Assembly (NCBI GenBank): GCA_905215505.1
Contig: CAJMPU010000004.1
Span: forward strand, 61,994 to 125,993
Length of the DNA stretch: 64,000 nucleotides
Reading direction: 5' to 3'
From: an uncultured bacterium
GTDB lineage: Bacteria; Actinomycetota; Coriobacteriia; Coriobacteriales; Coriobacteriaceae
Of this stretch, positions 1 through 7,769 are shown in pieces. How positions within the stretch are numbered: position 1 is the first letter of the stretch; every line of letters starts with the position of its first letter. The notes under the pieces are model-generated. The model was given only the letters and a program-made list of their open reading frames with translations. It was not told where the DNA came from and made no database searches. The translations under genes and the position numbers were made by a program.

Positions 1-42
1 AGCAGGTACGCCGATGCCACCAAGGCCGCTCGCAGGGCCGCG

Positions 43-1287
43 ATGTCTGCCCGCAAAGTCACGGCTGCGGCTGGCGATGCTGTCACTGCCGCACAGCCGA
101 CTTCCAGCGCTGCAGCCGAGCCCACCCGTGATGCCCGTCGCGACGAGCTGACGCACGTGGACGCCAAGGGCGAGGTACGCATGGTCGACGTGTCCGACAA
201 GGCCGAGACCCATCGTATCGCCATCGCCGAGGGCACCATCCTCATGCATCCCGAGACGCAAGCCATGGTGCTGCAGGACCGCGCCAAAAAGGGCGACGTG
301 CTTGCCTGCGCGCGCGTGGCGGGCATCATGGCCATCAAGCGCACGAGCGACATCATCCCCATGTGCCATCCGTTGCTCATTACCAAGAGTAAGTGCGACA
401 TTGCGCCCATCGCGCCGGCGGGGACGCCCGTCGAGGACGTGCCCGAGGGCTGGGCGCCGTCGCGCGCGGACGGGCAGGTCGGCTTTCATGTGCTGGTCAC
501 AGCCGGCGTGGCGGGCAAGACCGGTATTGAGATGGAGGCCCTGACCGGCGCGAGCGCCGCGTGCCTGACCATCTATGACATGTGCAAGGCCGTCGATCGC
601 GGCATGGAGATTGTCGACGTGCGCCTGTTGCACAAGGAAGGTGGCCGCTCGGGCGTGTGGGATCGTTCAGAGCGTCAGGCCGCTGCTGCTGAGGCCGTGG
701 CCGCTGACGGTGCCGCGATCGCGAGCGCACCCGTCGCCGTCGCGCCTGCGGCCCTGACCCCGGCCGTCCCCGCGATCGCGTTTATCGGCTACCAAAACTC
801 GGGCAAGACCACGCTCGTCGAGAAGGTCATTGCCGAGCTCACCCGCCGCGGCCTGCGCGTGGGTTCGCTCAAGCATCACGGGCACCACGGCTTTGATATC
901 GACGTGCCCGCTAAGGACACCTGGCGCCATCACCAGGCCGGATCCAAGCACGTGGGCCTCATCTGCGCCACGCGCTGGGCGGAGTACGCCGACACGCGCG
1001 AGGAGGACGAGATGCCCGCGCGCGAGCTGCTGTCACGCTACAACGATGTCGACGTGGTGATCATCGAGGGCTACAAGACCGAGGGCTTCGACAACATCGT
1101 CGTCGCGCGCTCCGGTGTCGACCGTCTGCGCGGCAAGAGCTCGCTCGACCTGGTCGACGGTCACACGCTAGCCCTTGCCTGCAACGAAGCCCTGGCACGT
1201 CAGGCCTTCGACGCCGGCTTTGCGACCCGAGCCATCAACATCAACGACGCCCGAGCCATCTGCGATCTTATCCAAGATCACCTTTAA
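43..1287 (+). CDS. moaC-mobB: MoaC-MobB fusion, molybdenum cofactor biosynthesis
   Basis: Two-domain protein of 414 residues. Residues about 36-220 are MoaC, which makes cyclic pyranopterin monophosphate from the MoaA product: the KRTSDIIPMCHP segment and GKTGIEMEALTGASAACL are the family hallmarks. An Ala-rich linker leads to a MobB-type GTP-binding domain from about residue 247, with P-loop GYQNSGKTT and the KHHGHHGFDID segment; MobB assists attachment of GMP to molybdopterin. The fusion joins an early and a late step of cofactor synthesis. The frame is open back to base 1 and no clear ribosome-binding site precedes ATG 43, so the true start, and possibly a further domain, may lie outside the window. 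The protein ends just before a palindromic terminator-like repeat. Confidence 0.88.
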   Translation: MSARKVTAAAGDAVTAAQPTSSAAAEPTRDARRDELTHVDAKGEVRMVDVSDKAETHRIAIAEGTILMHPETQAMVLQDRAKKGDVLACARVAGIMAIKRTSDIIPMCHPLLITKSKCDIAPIAPAGTPVEDVPEGWAPSRADGQVGFHVLVTAGVAGKTGIEMEALTGASAACLTIYDMCKAVDRGMEIVDVRLLHKEGGRSGVWDRSERQAAAAEAVAADGAAIASAPVAVAPAALTPAVPAIAFIGYQNSGKTTLVEKVIAELTRRGLRVGSLKHHGHHGFDIDVPAKDTWRHHQAGSKHVGLICATRWAEYADTREEDEMPARELLSRYNDVDVVIIEGYKTEGFDNIVVARSGVDRLRGKSSLDLVDGHTLALACNEALARQAFDAGFATRAININDARAICDLIQDHL

Positions 1288-1310
1288 GGGCCGGCTCGCT
1301 GCGCTGCCAT

Positions 1311-1347
1311 AACCTGCCAAAAAGGGACAGGTTTGTTTTGGCAGGTT
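1311..1347 (+). repeat. Palindromic repeat / terminator, TGCCAAAA stem
   Basis: Perfect 12-bp inverted repeat AACCTGCCAAAA (1311-1322) and TTTTGGCAGGTT (1336-1347) around the core AGGGACAGGTTTG, followed by a short T run. It can terminate moaC-mobB transcripts. The GGGACAG core places it with the other intergenic palindromes of this window. Confidence 0.75.
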
Positions 1348-1368
1348 TTATCTGGGCAAACGTCATTT

Positions 1369-1402
1369 CCACCACAAAGGGGGCCAGGCACCTTTGTGGT
1401 GG
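1369..1402. repeat. Palindromic repeat, CCACCACAAAGG stem (copy 1)
   Basis: Perfect 12-bp arms CCACCACAAAGG (1369-1380) and CCTTTGTGGTGG (1391-1402) around GGGCCAGGCA. The copy at 2940-2972 shares not only the palindrome but also its flanks, from GCAAACGTCATTT on the left to TTTTGCTTTG on the right, so the duplicated unit is about 55 bp. Confidence 0.85.
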
Positions 1403-1409
1403 TTTTGCT

Positions 1410-1439
1410 TTGGTAGATGGTTGGGACATGCCTTACAAT
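1410..1439 (+). promoter_or_regulatory. Candidate promoter for the MFS gene
   Basis: TTGGTA (1410-1415), an 18-base spacer, then TACAAT (1434-1439), leaving a leader of roughly 130 nt before the MFS start. The -35 sits at the edge of the palindromic repeat. Sequence match only. Confidence 0.4.
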
Positions 1440-1533
1440 CTACCAAGTAGTTCATACTGAGCGAAAAACGGAGAGAAGGGTCCTGATGCGTCCTTAATGT
1501 TTCATGCGGATAGATTGATTTGACAGACGGTGG

Positions 1534-1556
1534 CGAATACCCACCGCCCGTATTCG
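1534..1556. promoter_or_regulatory. Inverted repeat just upstream of the MFS ribosome-binding site
   Basis: CGAATAC (1534-1540) and GTATTCG (1550-1556), with an interleaved GGTGG/CCACC pair. It lies seven bases before the AAGGAG of the MFS gene, so it could be an operator or an RNA hairpin affecting translation. Function is inferred from position. Confidence 0.35.
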
Positions 1557-1575
1557 TATGAAACAAGGAGTCTCC

Positions 1576-2856
1576 ATGCTCGCATCTCTTCTCTCAAAAC
1601 CTCAACCTTCGCTGTCCATGCAGGCCAAGCGCCTGGTAGCGATGCGCTTTCTCATCTACACCGGGTTTCAGACCAGCTACTTTATCGGCGTCATCGGAAC
1701 GCTTACCTATGCGGACGATGCCTCGGTCGTCGCGACATCGCTGGCCGTCCTGTTCATGAACGTTTTCGTGATCCTGGGATCCTTTGCGGGCGGCGCTGCG
1801 CTCGACGCATGGGGTCCGCGCCGCCATTTCTTGCTGAGCATCGTCGGCACGCTCGCAACTGGCACGGCAATCATCGCCTTTGGTAGCGCGACCGGCGTCG
1901 TCCTGCTCGGCGCGGTGTTTCTGGGCTTTACGATGGGATTCGCCCAGCCCATCGCCACATCCTATCCGGCTTACCTCACCGACGATCCTGTCGAGCTCAA
2001 AGACATCAACTCCGCCATCGCCATGTTTTCAAACGTGAGTATCATCGTTGGTCCCACGCTGGGCGGCTTTGTCGCGGCGGCTGCGTCGTCGCGTGCGGTG
2101 TTCGTGCTTATGATGCTCTTTACCGTGCTGGCGTTCGTCGTCGGTTGGGGCTTTAGGCCGCAGACCAGCCATGTCGCCGGGCATGCGGATGCCGATTCGA
2201 CAGAGGAAGGGGAGCGTGCGGGACAAAGCTCCAACCCCAGCACGTCCGCCCGCGCCACCTTCGCAGCCAGCATCAAGACAGTCTTCACCAACAGCGTCCT
2301 CGCGCTACTTTTCTGCATCATTTTTCTTTCGAACTTTGGCTACGGGGCCTTCGACCCGCTCGAGTCGTTTTTCTATCGCGATGTCCTACGCGTCGGCGTT
2401 GAGTGGATGGGCTGGCTCTCGTCGGCCTGCGGTGTGGGCGCGGTGCTGGGTGCCGTGCTCGCGCTCCGCTTGCCGCCGCACCTGGTCAACCTTAAAACGC
2501 TGCTCGTGGCGCTCATGTCCGTGGGCCTGGGAAGCCTGCTCTATGTGGGGACGCCGTACGTGGGCGTGGCTCTTGTCGGCCAGATTGCACTGGGCATTGC
2601 TTGGGGTGTCGTCAACCCGCTCCACAACACCATTGTGCAAACGACGGCACCGCTCGAGCAGCTCGGTCGCGTGAACTCGGTCATGGGCTTTGGCAATATG
2701 TTCGCCGGCGTGGCCCCTCTGGCGATTGCCCCGTGGCTGGCGGCAACATTTGGTGTGCAGCAGACGCTCGTAGGGGCGGGCATGGTCGTGACAGCGGTTC
2801 CCGCGGCGCTGCTGCTGTTTGGACGCCGGCATTTTGATCGTGCCGCAAGGCAGTAA
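1576..2856 (+). CDS. MFS transporter
   Basis: Major facilitator superfamily permease of 426 residues with about twelve hydrophobic segments, split by a hydrophilic central loop (around residues 200-235). The N-terminal half has the GGAALDAWGPRR stretch, matching the loop 2-3 signature of the family. The second half resembles the drug/MFS_3 group (enterobactin exporter EntS-like), but the substrate cannot be read from sequence. Start: an in-frame ATG at 1558 exists, but AAGGAG (1563-1568) seven bases before ATG 1576 makes 1576 the better choice. The gene stands alone between repeats and has its own candidate promoter. Confidence 0.82.
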   Translation: MLASLLSKPQPSLSMQAKRLVAMRFLIYTGFQTSYFIGVIGTLTYADDASVVATSLAVLFMNVFVILGSFAGGAALDAWGPRRHFLLSIVGTLATGTAIIAFGSATGVVLLGAVFLGFTMGFAQPIATSYPAYLTDDPVELKDINSAIAMFSNVSIIVGPTLGGFVAAAASSRAVFVLMMLFTVLAFVVGWGFRPQTSHVAGHADADSTEEGERAGQSSNPSTSARATFAASIKTVFTNSVLALLFCIIFLSNFGYGAFDPLESFFYRDVLRVGVEWMGWLSSACGVGAVLGAVLALRLPPHLVNLKTLLVALMSVGLGSLLYVGTPYVGVALVGQIALGIAWGVVNPLHNTIVQTTAPLEQLGRVNSVMGFGNMFAGVAPLAIAPWLAATFGVQQTLVGAGMVVTAVPAALLLFGRRHFDRAARQ

Positions 2857-2860
2857 AACC

Positions 2861-2917
2861 CATCACAACATTCGATGAAAATCGCGATTTTGCCAAAAAA
2901 CATCGAATGTTGTGATG
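2861..2917. repeat. Palindromic repeat, CATCACAACATTCGATG stem (copy 1)
   Basis: Perfect 17-bp arms CATCACAACATTCGATG (2861-2877) and CATCGAATGTTGTGATG (2901-2917). The loop contains a second small palindrome, AAAATCGCGATTTT. A diverged copy lies at 12711-12767. In both places it sits next to a CCACCAC-type repeat, so the two repeat types may move or be maintained as a pair. Confidence 0.85.
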
Positions 2918-2939
2918 GTTTGGCCCGCAAACGTCATTT

Positions 2940-2972
2940 CCACCACAAAGGGGCCAGGCACCTTTGTGGTGG
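2940..2972. repeat. Palindromic repeat, CCACCACAAAGG stem (copy 2)
   Basis: Arms CCACCACAAAGG (2940-2951) and CCTTTGTGGTGG (2961-2972) around GGCCAGGCA. Flanks are shared with copy 1 at 1369. The right flank runs directly into a candidate -35 box for the HAD gene. Confidence 0.85.
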
Positions 2973-2979
2973 TTTTGCT

Positions 2980-3010
2980 TTGACAGGCAGCATCCGCGCC
3001 TTGGTATACC
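2980..3010 (+). promoter_or_regulatory. Candidate promoter for the HAD phosphatase
   Basis: TTGACA (2980-2985) followed after 17-19 bases by GGTATA/TATACC (3003-3010). The TTGACA begins in the flank of the adjacent palindromic repeat, so the repeat insertion may have supplied part of this promoter. Confidence 0.5.
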
Positions 3011-3065
3011 ATGTACGCCGTTCACGAATACACCCCACACCGCCGCACAACCCAGAAAGGCCCCC

Positions 3066-3887
3066 ATGGACGCCACCTTCAGCCACATCAAAGCCGTGTT
3101 CTGCGATATCGACGGTACGCTGCTCACGAGCCAGCATACGGTGTCCCCGCGCACCGTGGCGGCGATCCGCGCCCTGCGCGACCGCGGCGTGCTTTTTGGC
3201 CTGTGCACCGGGCGCGACGCCTACGCGACCGAGGCCATGTACGAGTTCTGGGGCATCGAAGGCCTGGTGGACGTGCTCGTGGGCTGCGGTGGCGCCGAGG
3301 TCATCGACCGCGCGCACGACATCAACGAGCTGAGCTATCCGCTGCCGGGCGAGACCATCGCACGCATCTGCAAGCACATGGCGGGCCTGCCGGCAACGCC
3401 CGTCTGCCCCCGAGACGGCGTGTTCTACGTGCCCGAGAGCAACGCGTGCGTCGAGCACCTGTCGCGCGTCGACGGCGTGCCCTACCAGGTGGTCGATTTT
3501 GCCGAGTTTTTGCGCGAGCCGCAGCCCAAGGTGATGTTTACCATGGCGCCCGAGGTAATGCCGCGGGTGATTGAGCGAGCATTGACGTTTGCCGATGATA
3601 CTGTTAAGGCGGCCGCCCTGCAAACCACGCAGCGCCTCTACGAGTTCATGGACCCGCGCGTATCCAAGACGCGCGGCCTTGTGCGCGTGGCGGAGCTCAA
3701 CGGCATGGAGCTCCAGAACATCTGCGTGTTTGGCGATGCCGATAACGATACCTGCATGGTGGCCGACGCCGGCGTGGGCGTGGCTATGGCAAACGGCAGC
3801 GACGCCACCCGTGCCGCCGCGGACTTTGTAACCGCGAGCAACGACGAGGACGGCATCGCGGCCTTTATCGAGGAACACCTGCTGTAG
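3066..3887 (+). CDS. HAD-superfamily (Cof-type) phosphatase
   Basis: Haloacid-dehalogenase phosphatase of the Cof/IIB subfamily, 273 residues, the usual length. Motif I is DIDGTLL near the N-terminus (both aspartates present), motif II is the LCTGR segment, the lysine of motif III is in SKTRGL, and motif IV is GDADNDTCMV. These enzymes hydrolyse sugar phosphates, FMN or pyridoxal phosphate in the cytoplasm; the substrate here is unknown. ATG 3066 is chosen because homology begins immediately after it, although the AGAAAGG upstream is a weak ribosome-binding site. Monocistronic between palindromic repeats. Confidence 0.85.
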   Translation: MDATFSHIKAVFCDIDGTLLTSQHTVSPRTVAAIRALRDRGVLFGLCTGRDAYATEAMYEFWGIEGLVDVLVGCGGAEVIDRAHDINELSYPLPGETIARICKHMAGLPATPVCPRDGVFYVPESNACVEHLSRVDGVPYQVVDFAEFLREPQPKVMFTMAPEVMPRVIERALTFADDTVKAAALQTTQRLYEFMDPRVSKTRGLVRVAELNGMELQNICVFGDADNDTCMVADAGVGVAMANGSDATRAAADFVTASNDEDGIAAFIEEHLL

Positions 3888-3900
3888 CACCGGGGAAGAA

Positions 3901-3933
3901 CCACCACAAAGGGGCCAGGCACCTTTGTGGTGG
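3901..3933. repeat. Palindromic repeat, CCACCACAAAGG stem (copy 3)
   Basis: Arms CCACCACAAAGG (3901-3912) and CCTTTGTGGTGG (3922-3933) around GGCCAGGCA, 13 bases after the HAD stop. Unlike copies 1 and 2 its outer flanks are different, so here only the palindrome itself is shared. Confidence 0.85.
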
Positions 3934-4412
3934 TTGCCTGATTGCGATTAGACGTTCAGGCGATTTGGATGAATAGACGACTATAGTCTGCGCTCACATT
4001 CAAATTATATTGTCTAAACATTACACCCCTAAGGACCGTTGGCTTAGAGATATTTCACCCGTCTGGTAGGTTATTCTCACAGGTGAAAGGCATACAGTTC
4101 ATGGGCGATTTTCGACCGTTCACAGACTGTTTGTATTTGAGTAATTTGTTGTGCAAATAATTCTCAGGCGAATAAAAAGTAATTAACAGCTAAATTACCT
4201 GCAATTTAGCTACAATTAAAGCTAATAAAAGCTAGCAAATCTGAACAAATGTCAAGCGAATTGAGAATTCGTTACAAAACTGCTGACATTCTTAACACAG
4301 ACATTTAAACAACAGCTACAATATGCATTGCTTAGCGCGCGCAAGTATCGGTTGCGCGCCCAAGTTTGATAGTGAAAGAGCAAGATCGCGGTCTCTTGGG
4401 GAGGAGGCATCG
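3934..4412 (+). other. AT-rich leader and candidate promoter of the pilus operon
   Basis: No gene. The stretch is much richer in A/T than the surrounding chromosome, which suggests acquired DNA or a strongly regulated promoter. A weak promoter match is TTAACA (4292-4297), 19 bases, TACAAT (4317-4322), about 90 bases before the first pilus gene. A 10-bp palindrome GACTATAGTC lies at 3979-3988. The 11-mer TTGTCTAAACA (4010-4020) recurs in inverted orientation before the sortase gene (11673-11683). Confidence 0.5.
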
Positions 4413-7400
4413 ATGACAGCAAATTCAGACAAATCTAAGCAGCATAATAAAGCGACACATCGTGTATTAACAGGTGTTTTGTGCGGAGCTTCCGTTTTGA
4501 GCCTGGTGCTGTCGCTCGTTATGCCTCCGATCTCGCAGGCCATTGCCAATGACGCCCAGACGGTTTCTGCCGAGGAAACTGTGATGGGGGGGGGTTCCTC
4601 AAGTGAGTCTACTGGTGTAGGCAACGCTACTAACGGGGATGTCGAAAACCAGAATAGTGATGATGCCGAGAATGGCGAGACCGATCCTTCAAATGGCCTT
4701 GAGCAGAATCAGGTTGAGGATCAGCCTGAGGACGAGCTACTGGGTGAAGACGGCAAGTCGTCGGATGACAATGCTGCAATGGCGGTCGCGGAAGGCGAGC
4801 AGGCCGAAGCGGCATCCGGTGAGATAGATAGCGCGGAAAAGCTGAAAACTGAGCTGGAGAAGGCGAGCGACGCTGCCAACTTTAAGCTTACGAAAGATAT
4901 TGTTACCAGCGAGACAATTCAGCTCAATAAAAGCGGCAGTATTATCACGTTGGATCTAAATGGCTGCAAGATTAAGCATGAGAGTCCCAATCAGCCTCTC
5001 TTCAATATCACCGCTGGAGCAACGTTGACCGTCAAGGACAGCCAGCAAGCTGCCCCGACAGAGACCATGGTTAATGGAGTAAAAAACGGCAATCTCGCTT
5101 CAATGGAATACGACGGTTCCAGCATCCCGACCAAGCTTACCTACTACGTAACCGAATCGGTCGCAAAGGGAACCGGTACAACCGAGACCCTTAAAGCGCA
5201 TAAGGCTGATATCAAGGGCGCCATCGTGGCGTGCCGTAACGCCGACACTACTGGTTTAAAGCTCGTCAACCTTTATAATGGCGGCAACTTCAATCTTGAA
5301 AGTGGCGTACTCACACAAAAGAAGGATGACCGTATCGGCAACCTCATCTATGCCGAGAACGGCTCTACCGTCAACATGAGCGGCGGCTATGTGTGCGGCG
5401 CTTCTGGCTCGGGTACTGGCGCGGGCATTATGGTATCCAACGCGAACGGTGGCGCCTCGACTCTTAAGCTGACTGGTGGCGTAATCGCTGGCAATTATGC
5501 CCCCAATGGCGGCGGCGTGTACGCTAACGGATCCACAGTTAATATGACCGGCGGCACGATTTCCGGTAACGGTACGTCCAAAGATCGATCGGGATACGGC
5601 GCTGGTGTTTGTGCTGTTAGTTCAACTGTAGTCATTTCAGGTGGTTACATCACCAACAACAACTATCAGTTCTACAGCGACAATGAAGGCTCCACGAAGC
5701 ATATTGGTAACGGATGTCACGGCGGCGGTGGTATTGCTGCCTTCAATAGCGGCAGTCTCACAATTAACGGTGGCTTCATCACCGGTAACTATTCTGCCGA
5801 GGCCGGTGGCGGTATTTATGCTGGCGCTTGGAATCAGGCTCTCTCCTTGTTTTCGTTCTCTGGTGGAAGCATCGCCAGCAATGTGGCGCAAAACTCTGAG
5901 GGCGGCGGCATCCGTATCGCTGCGCCTACAGTTGGCGAATTTAATGTGATCGGCAAGAAAGCCTACATAACTAACAATACGACTAATACCCCCAATGACT
6001 GGGGCGGCGGCGGCGTGTTTGTCCAGGGAGGCAACAGTGCCGAAGGCGTTAATTCGGCGTGTCTCAAGATATCCAACGCCCTGATTACCAAAAACTCGGC
6101 CAAGGGCTATGGTGGTGGCTTCGCGGCCTGCCCGAGCGGCAAGACGGCGATTACAGATGCCAATGGTATTGCGATTTTCGGAAACACCGATGCAAACGGT
6201 GAGAATCTATCAGGCGGCACCAATGGTAAGAATGAAGACCAGCCTTCAAGTGTTGATGGCGGTGAGATTACTGATGACTTCAAGAGGCGTGGCCATGAGG
6301 ACCTCTTCCTTATCCGCAAGTCGGATAACGCTGACTATATCGCAGCCGTAACGGGCCAGATGCTCGGCGGTGGTGCTGCAAATTGGTCGGGCACGATTGA
6401 CGGTCAGCTTGCGACCATCGGTAAGTATGACGGAGCCCAAGCCAAGTACATGATTGGCCTAAAGTCCAAACCGTCCGCTGAAGATCAAAATGCTGCTATA
6501 GGGCTGGCTACGTTATATATCACAGGCAACAGCTCCAATATCCACGGTGGCGGAATCATGACCAACGGAGACGTTGTCGCCGGTTCCACTCGAGAGGTCA
6601 AGGTTTACCCCAAGATGAAGCTCAACGGCACCAAGGTGCTTGAGGGCGGCAAGCTTAAAGGAAATGATTTCGATTTCCAGCTTCTCAGGCAGAACAAGAT
6701 TATTAACGAACTAGGCGAGATCTCATATACGATTCCGAGCTTTGACTCCAATGGTGATCTTCAGCTCAATCGCTGCTCGGTGGTCGATACGGTGAAAAAC
6801 GATGAGAACGGAAATCTCACCTTTGATCTGGGTGAAGTTTATGCCGATGACGATCTTGTTTACTACTTGGTAGAGGTTCCGGGCACGGACAAGGACAAGG
6901 GCGTGACTTACGACAAAACGATCTACAAAATTGATCCTGAGGTTGTGAAGGATGAGGGCAAGTCGCACAATGTGCTTGACATTAAATACACGTATTACAA
7001 AGTCAAGAGCGTTTCGGTAACAAAGGTAAAAAATGACGGCGCTGGCGCAAGAACGCCAGAAACAGAACCAGCAGCCGTCACAGAAGCTGAAGGCGAAAAC
7101 GCTGTTATCGCTGCGCTTACTAGTGGTGCAACTTTCACCAACAAGTACACTCCGTACACCTCCAGCGGTTCTTGGACTCCCAAGGCGACTAAGGTCGTTG
7201 AGGGTGGCGAGATGAAGGAGTTTACGCTTCAGCTTGCGACCGATGGCAGTTTTCAGCACATTATTCGTGAGGCCAATACTACTGGCGATAACAAGAAGCA
7301 GACGCTTTCGTTCTTAGATGACTCTGATAAGGGGATTGAGTACTCGCTCTCTGATATCACGAAGGAGCCTGACTCCACGGGCCGTGGCGCTTCCAAGACC

Positions 7401-7769
7401 TTCACGTACTATGTGCGCGAGAAAGACAACAGTTCGCTGTTCTCGCACTACAAGTTCGATAATTCGGTCTACAAGTTCACAGTTGTTGCAACGGACAATA
7501 CCAGTGGGACCATCAGCTGTAAGGTGACCTACAGGAGGGGGACCGTTGACCCCGGCGGTACGTGGGTAAACGCCGATACTGCGGACCACGAACTCACCGA
7601 CAGTTCCACCCCCACCTTCACCAACACCTACTCCACCTCTTTGCCCCTTTCTGGTATGTCGGGCGTTACGCTGACGTACCTTGCCGGCGCGGTGGTGCTT
7701 TGCGCTGCTGCGGCCTGGATGCACATTCGTCGCAAGGCGAATGCGAAGGGAGGTAAGCGTCGTGAATAA
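4413..7769 (+). CDS. Large sortase-anchored beta-helix surface protein, probable pilus tip or shaft adhesin
   Basis: Surface protein of 1118 residues. A signal peptide (hydrophobic core about 17-40) is followed by an acidic Ser/Asn/Glu-rich linker (60-150). Residues about 155-640 hold many short repeats of the GGxI-x-GN / GGGIYA type, which form right-handed parallel beta-helices. About 725-900 and 905-1070 are two FctA/Spy0128-like isopeptide pilin domains; the first begins with a VYPK segment like the pilin motif. The C-terminus has LPLSG (1077-1081), a membrane segment and a basic tail, so sortase would anchor it. Start ATG 4413 has GAGGAGG at 4401-4407. The stop overlaps the next gene by eight bases. 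A nine-G run falls in codons 58-61. Beta-helix adhesins usually bind carbohydrate or matrix; the ligand is unknown. Confidence 0.85.
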   Translation: MTANSDKSKQHNKATHRVLTGVLCGASVLSLVLSLVMPPISQAIANDAQTVSAEETVMGGGSSSESTGVGNATNGDVENQNSDDAENGETDPSNGLEQNQVEDQPEDELLGEDGKSSDDNAAMAVAEGEQAEAASGEIDSAEKLKTELEKASDAANFKLTKDIVTSETIQLNKSGSIITLDLNGCKIKHESPNQPLFNITAGATLTVKDSQQAAPTETMVNGVKNGNLASMEYDGSSIPTKLTYYVTESVAKGTGTTETLKAHKADIKGAIVACRNADTTGLKLVNLYNGGNFNLESGVLTQKKDDRIGNLIYAENGSTVNMSGGYVCGASGSGTGAGIMVSNANGGASTLKLTGGVIAGNYAPNGGGVYANGSTVNMTGGTISGNGTSKDRSGYGAGVCAVSSTVVISGGYITNNNYQFYSDNEGSTKHIGNGCHGGGGIAAFNSGSLTINGGFITGNYSAEAGGGIYAGAWNQALSLFSFSGGSIASNVAQNSEGGGIRIAAPTVGEFNVIGKKAYITNNTTNTPNDWGGGGVFVQGGNSAEGVNSACLKISNALITKNSAKGYGGGFAACPSGKTAITDANGIAIFGNTDANGENLSGGTNGKNEDQPSSVDGGEITDDFKRRGHEDLFLIRKSDNADYIAAVTGQMLGGGAANWSGTIDGQLATIGKYDGAQAKYMIGLKSKPSAEDQNAAIGLATLYITGNSSNIHGGGIMTNGDVVAGSTREVKVYPKMKLNGTKVLEGGKLKGNDFDFQLLRQNKIINELGEISYTIPSFDSNGDLQLNRCSVVDTVKNDENGNLTFDLGEVYADDDLVYYLVEVPGTDKDKGVTYDKTIYKIDPEVVKDEGKSHNVLDIKYTYYKVKSVSVTKVKNDGAGARTPETEPAAVTEAEGENAVIAALTSGATFTNKYTPYTSSGSWTPKATKVVEGGEMKEFTLQLATDGSFQHIIREANTTGDNKKQTLSFLDDSDKGIEYSLSDITKEPDSTGRGASKTFTYYVREKDNSSLFSHYKFDNSVYKFTVVATDNTSGTISCKVTYRRGTVDPGGTWVNADTADHELTDSSTPTFTNTYSTSLPLSGMSGVTLTYLAGAVVLCAAAAWMHIRRKANAKGGKRRE
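4586..4594 (+). repeat. Homopolymeric G9 tract inside the surface-protein gene
   Basis: Nine consecutive G bases encode part of Met-Gly-Gly-Gly just after the signal peptide. A run of this length at this site is a classical slipped-strand (phase variation) arrangement. Loss of one G would move translation into a frame that ends by 4827, giving a short secreted fragment with no anchor. Confidence 0.85.
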
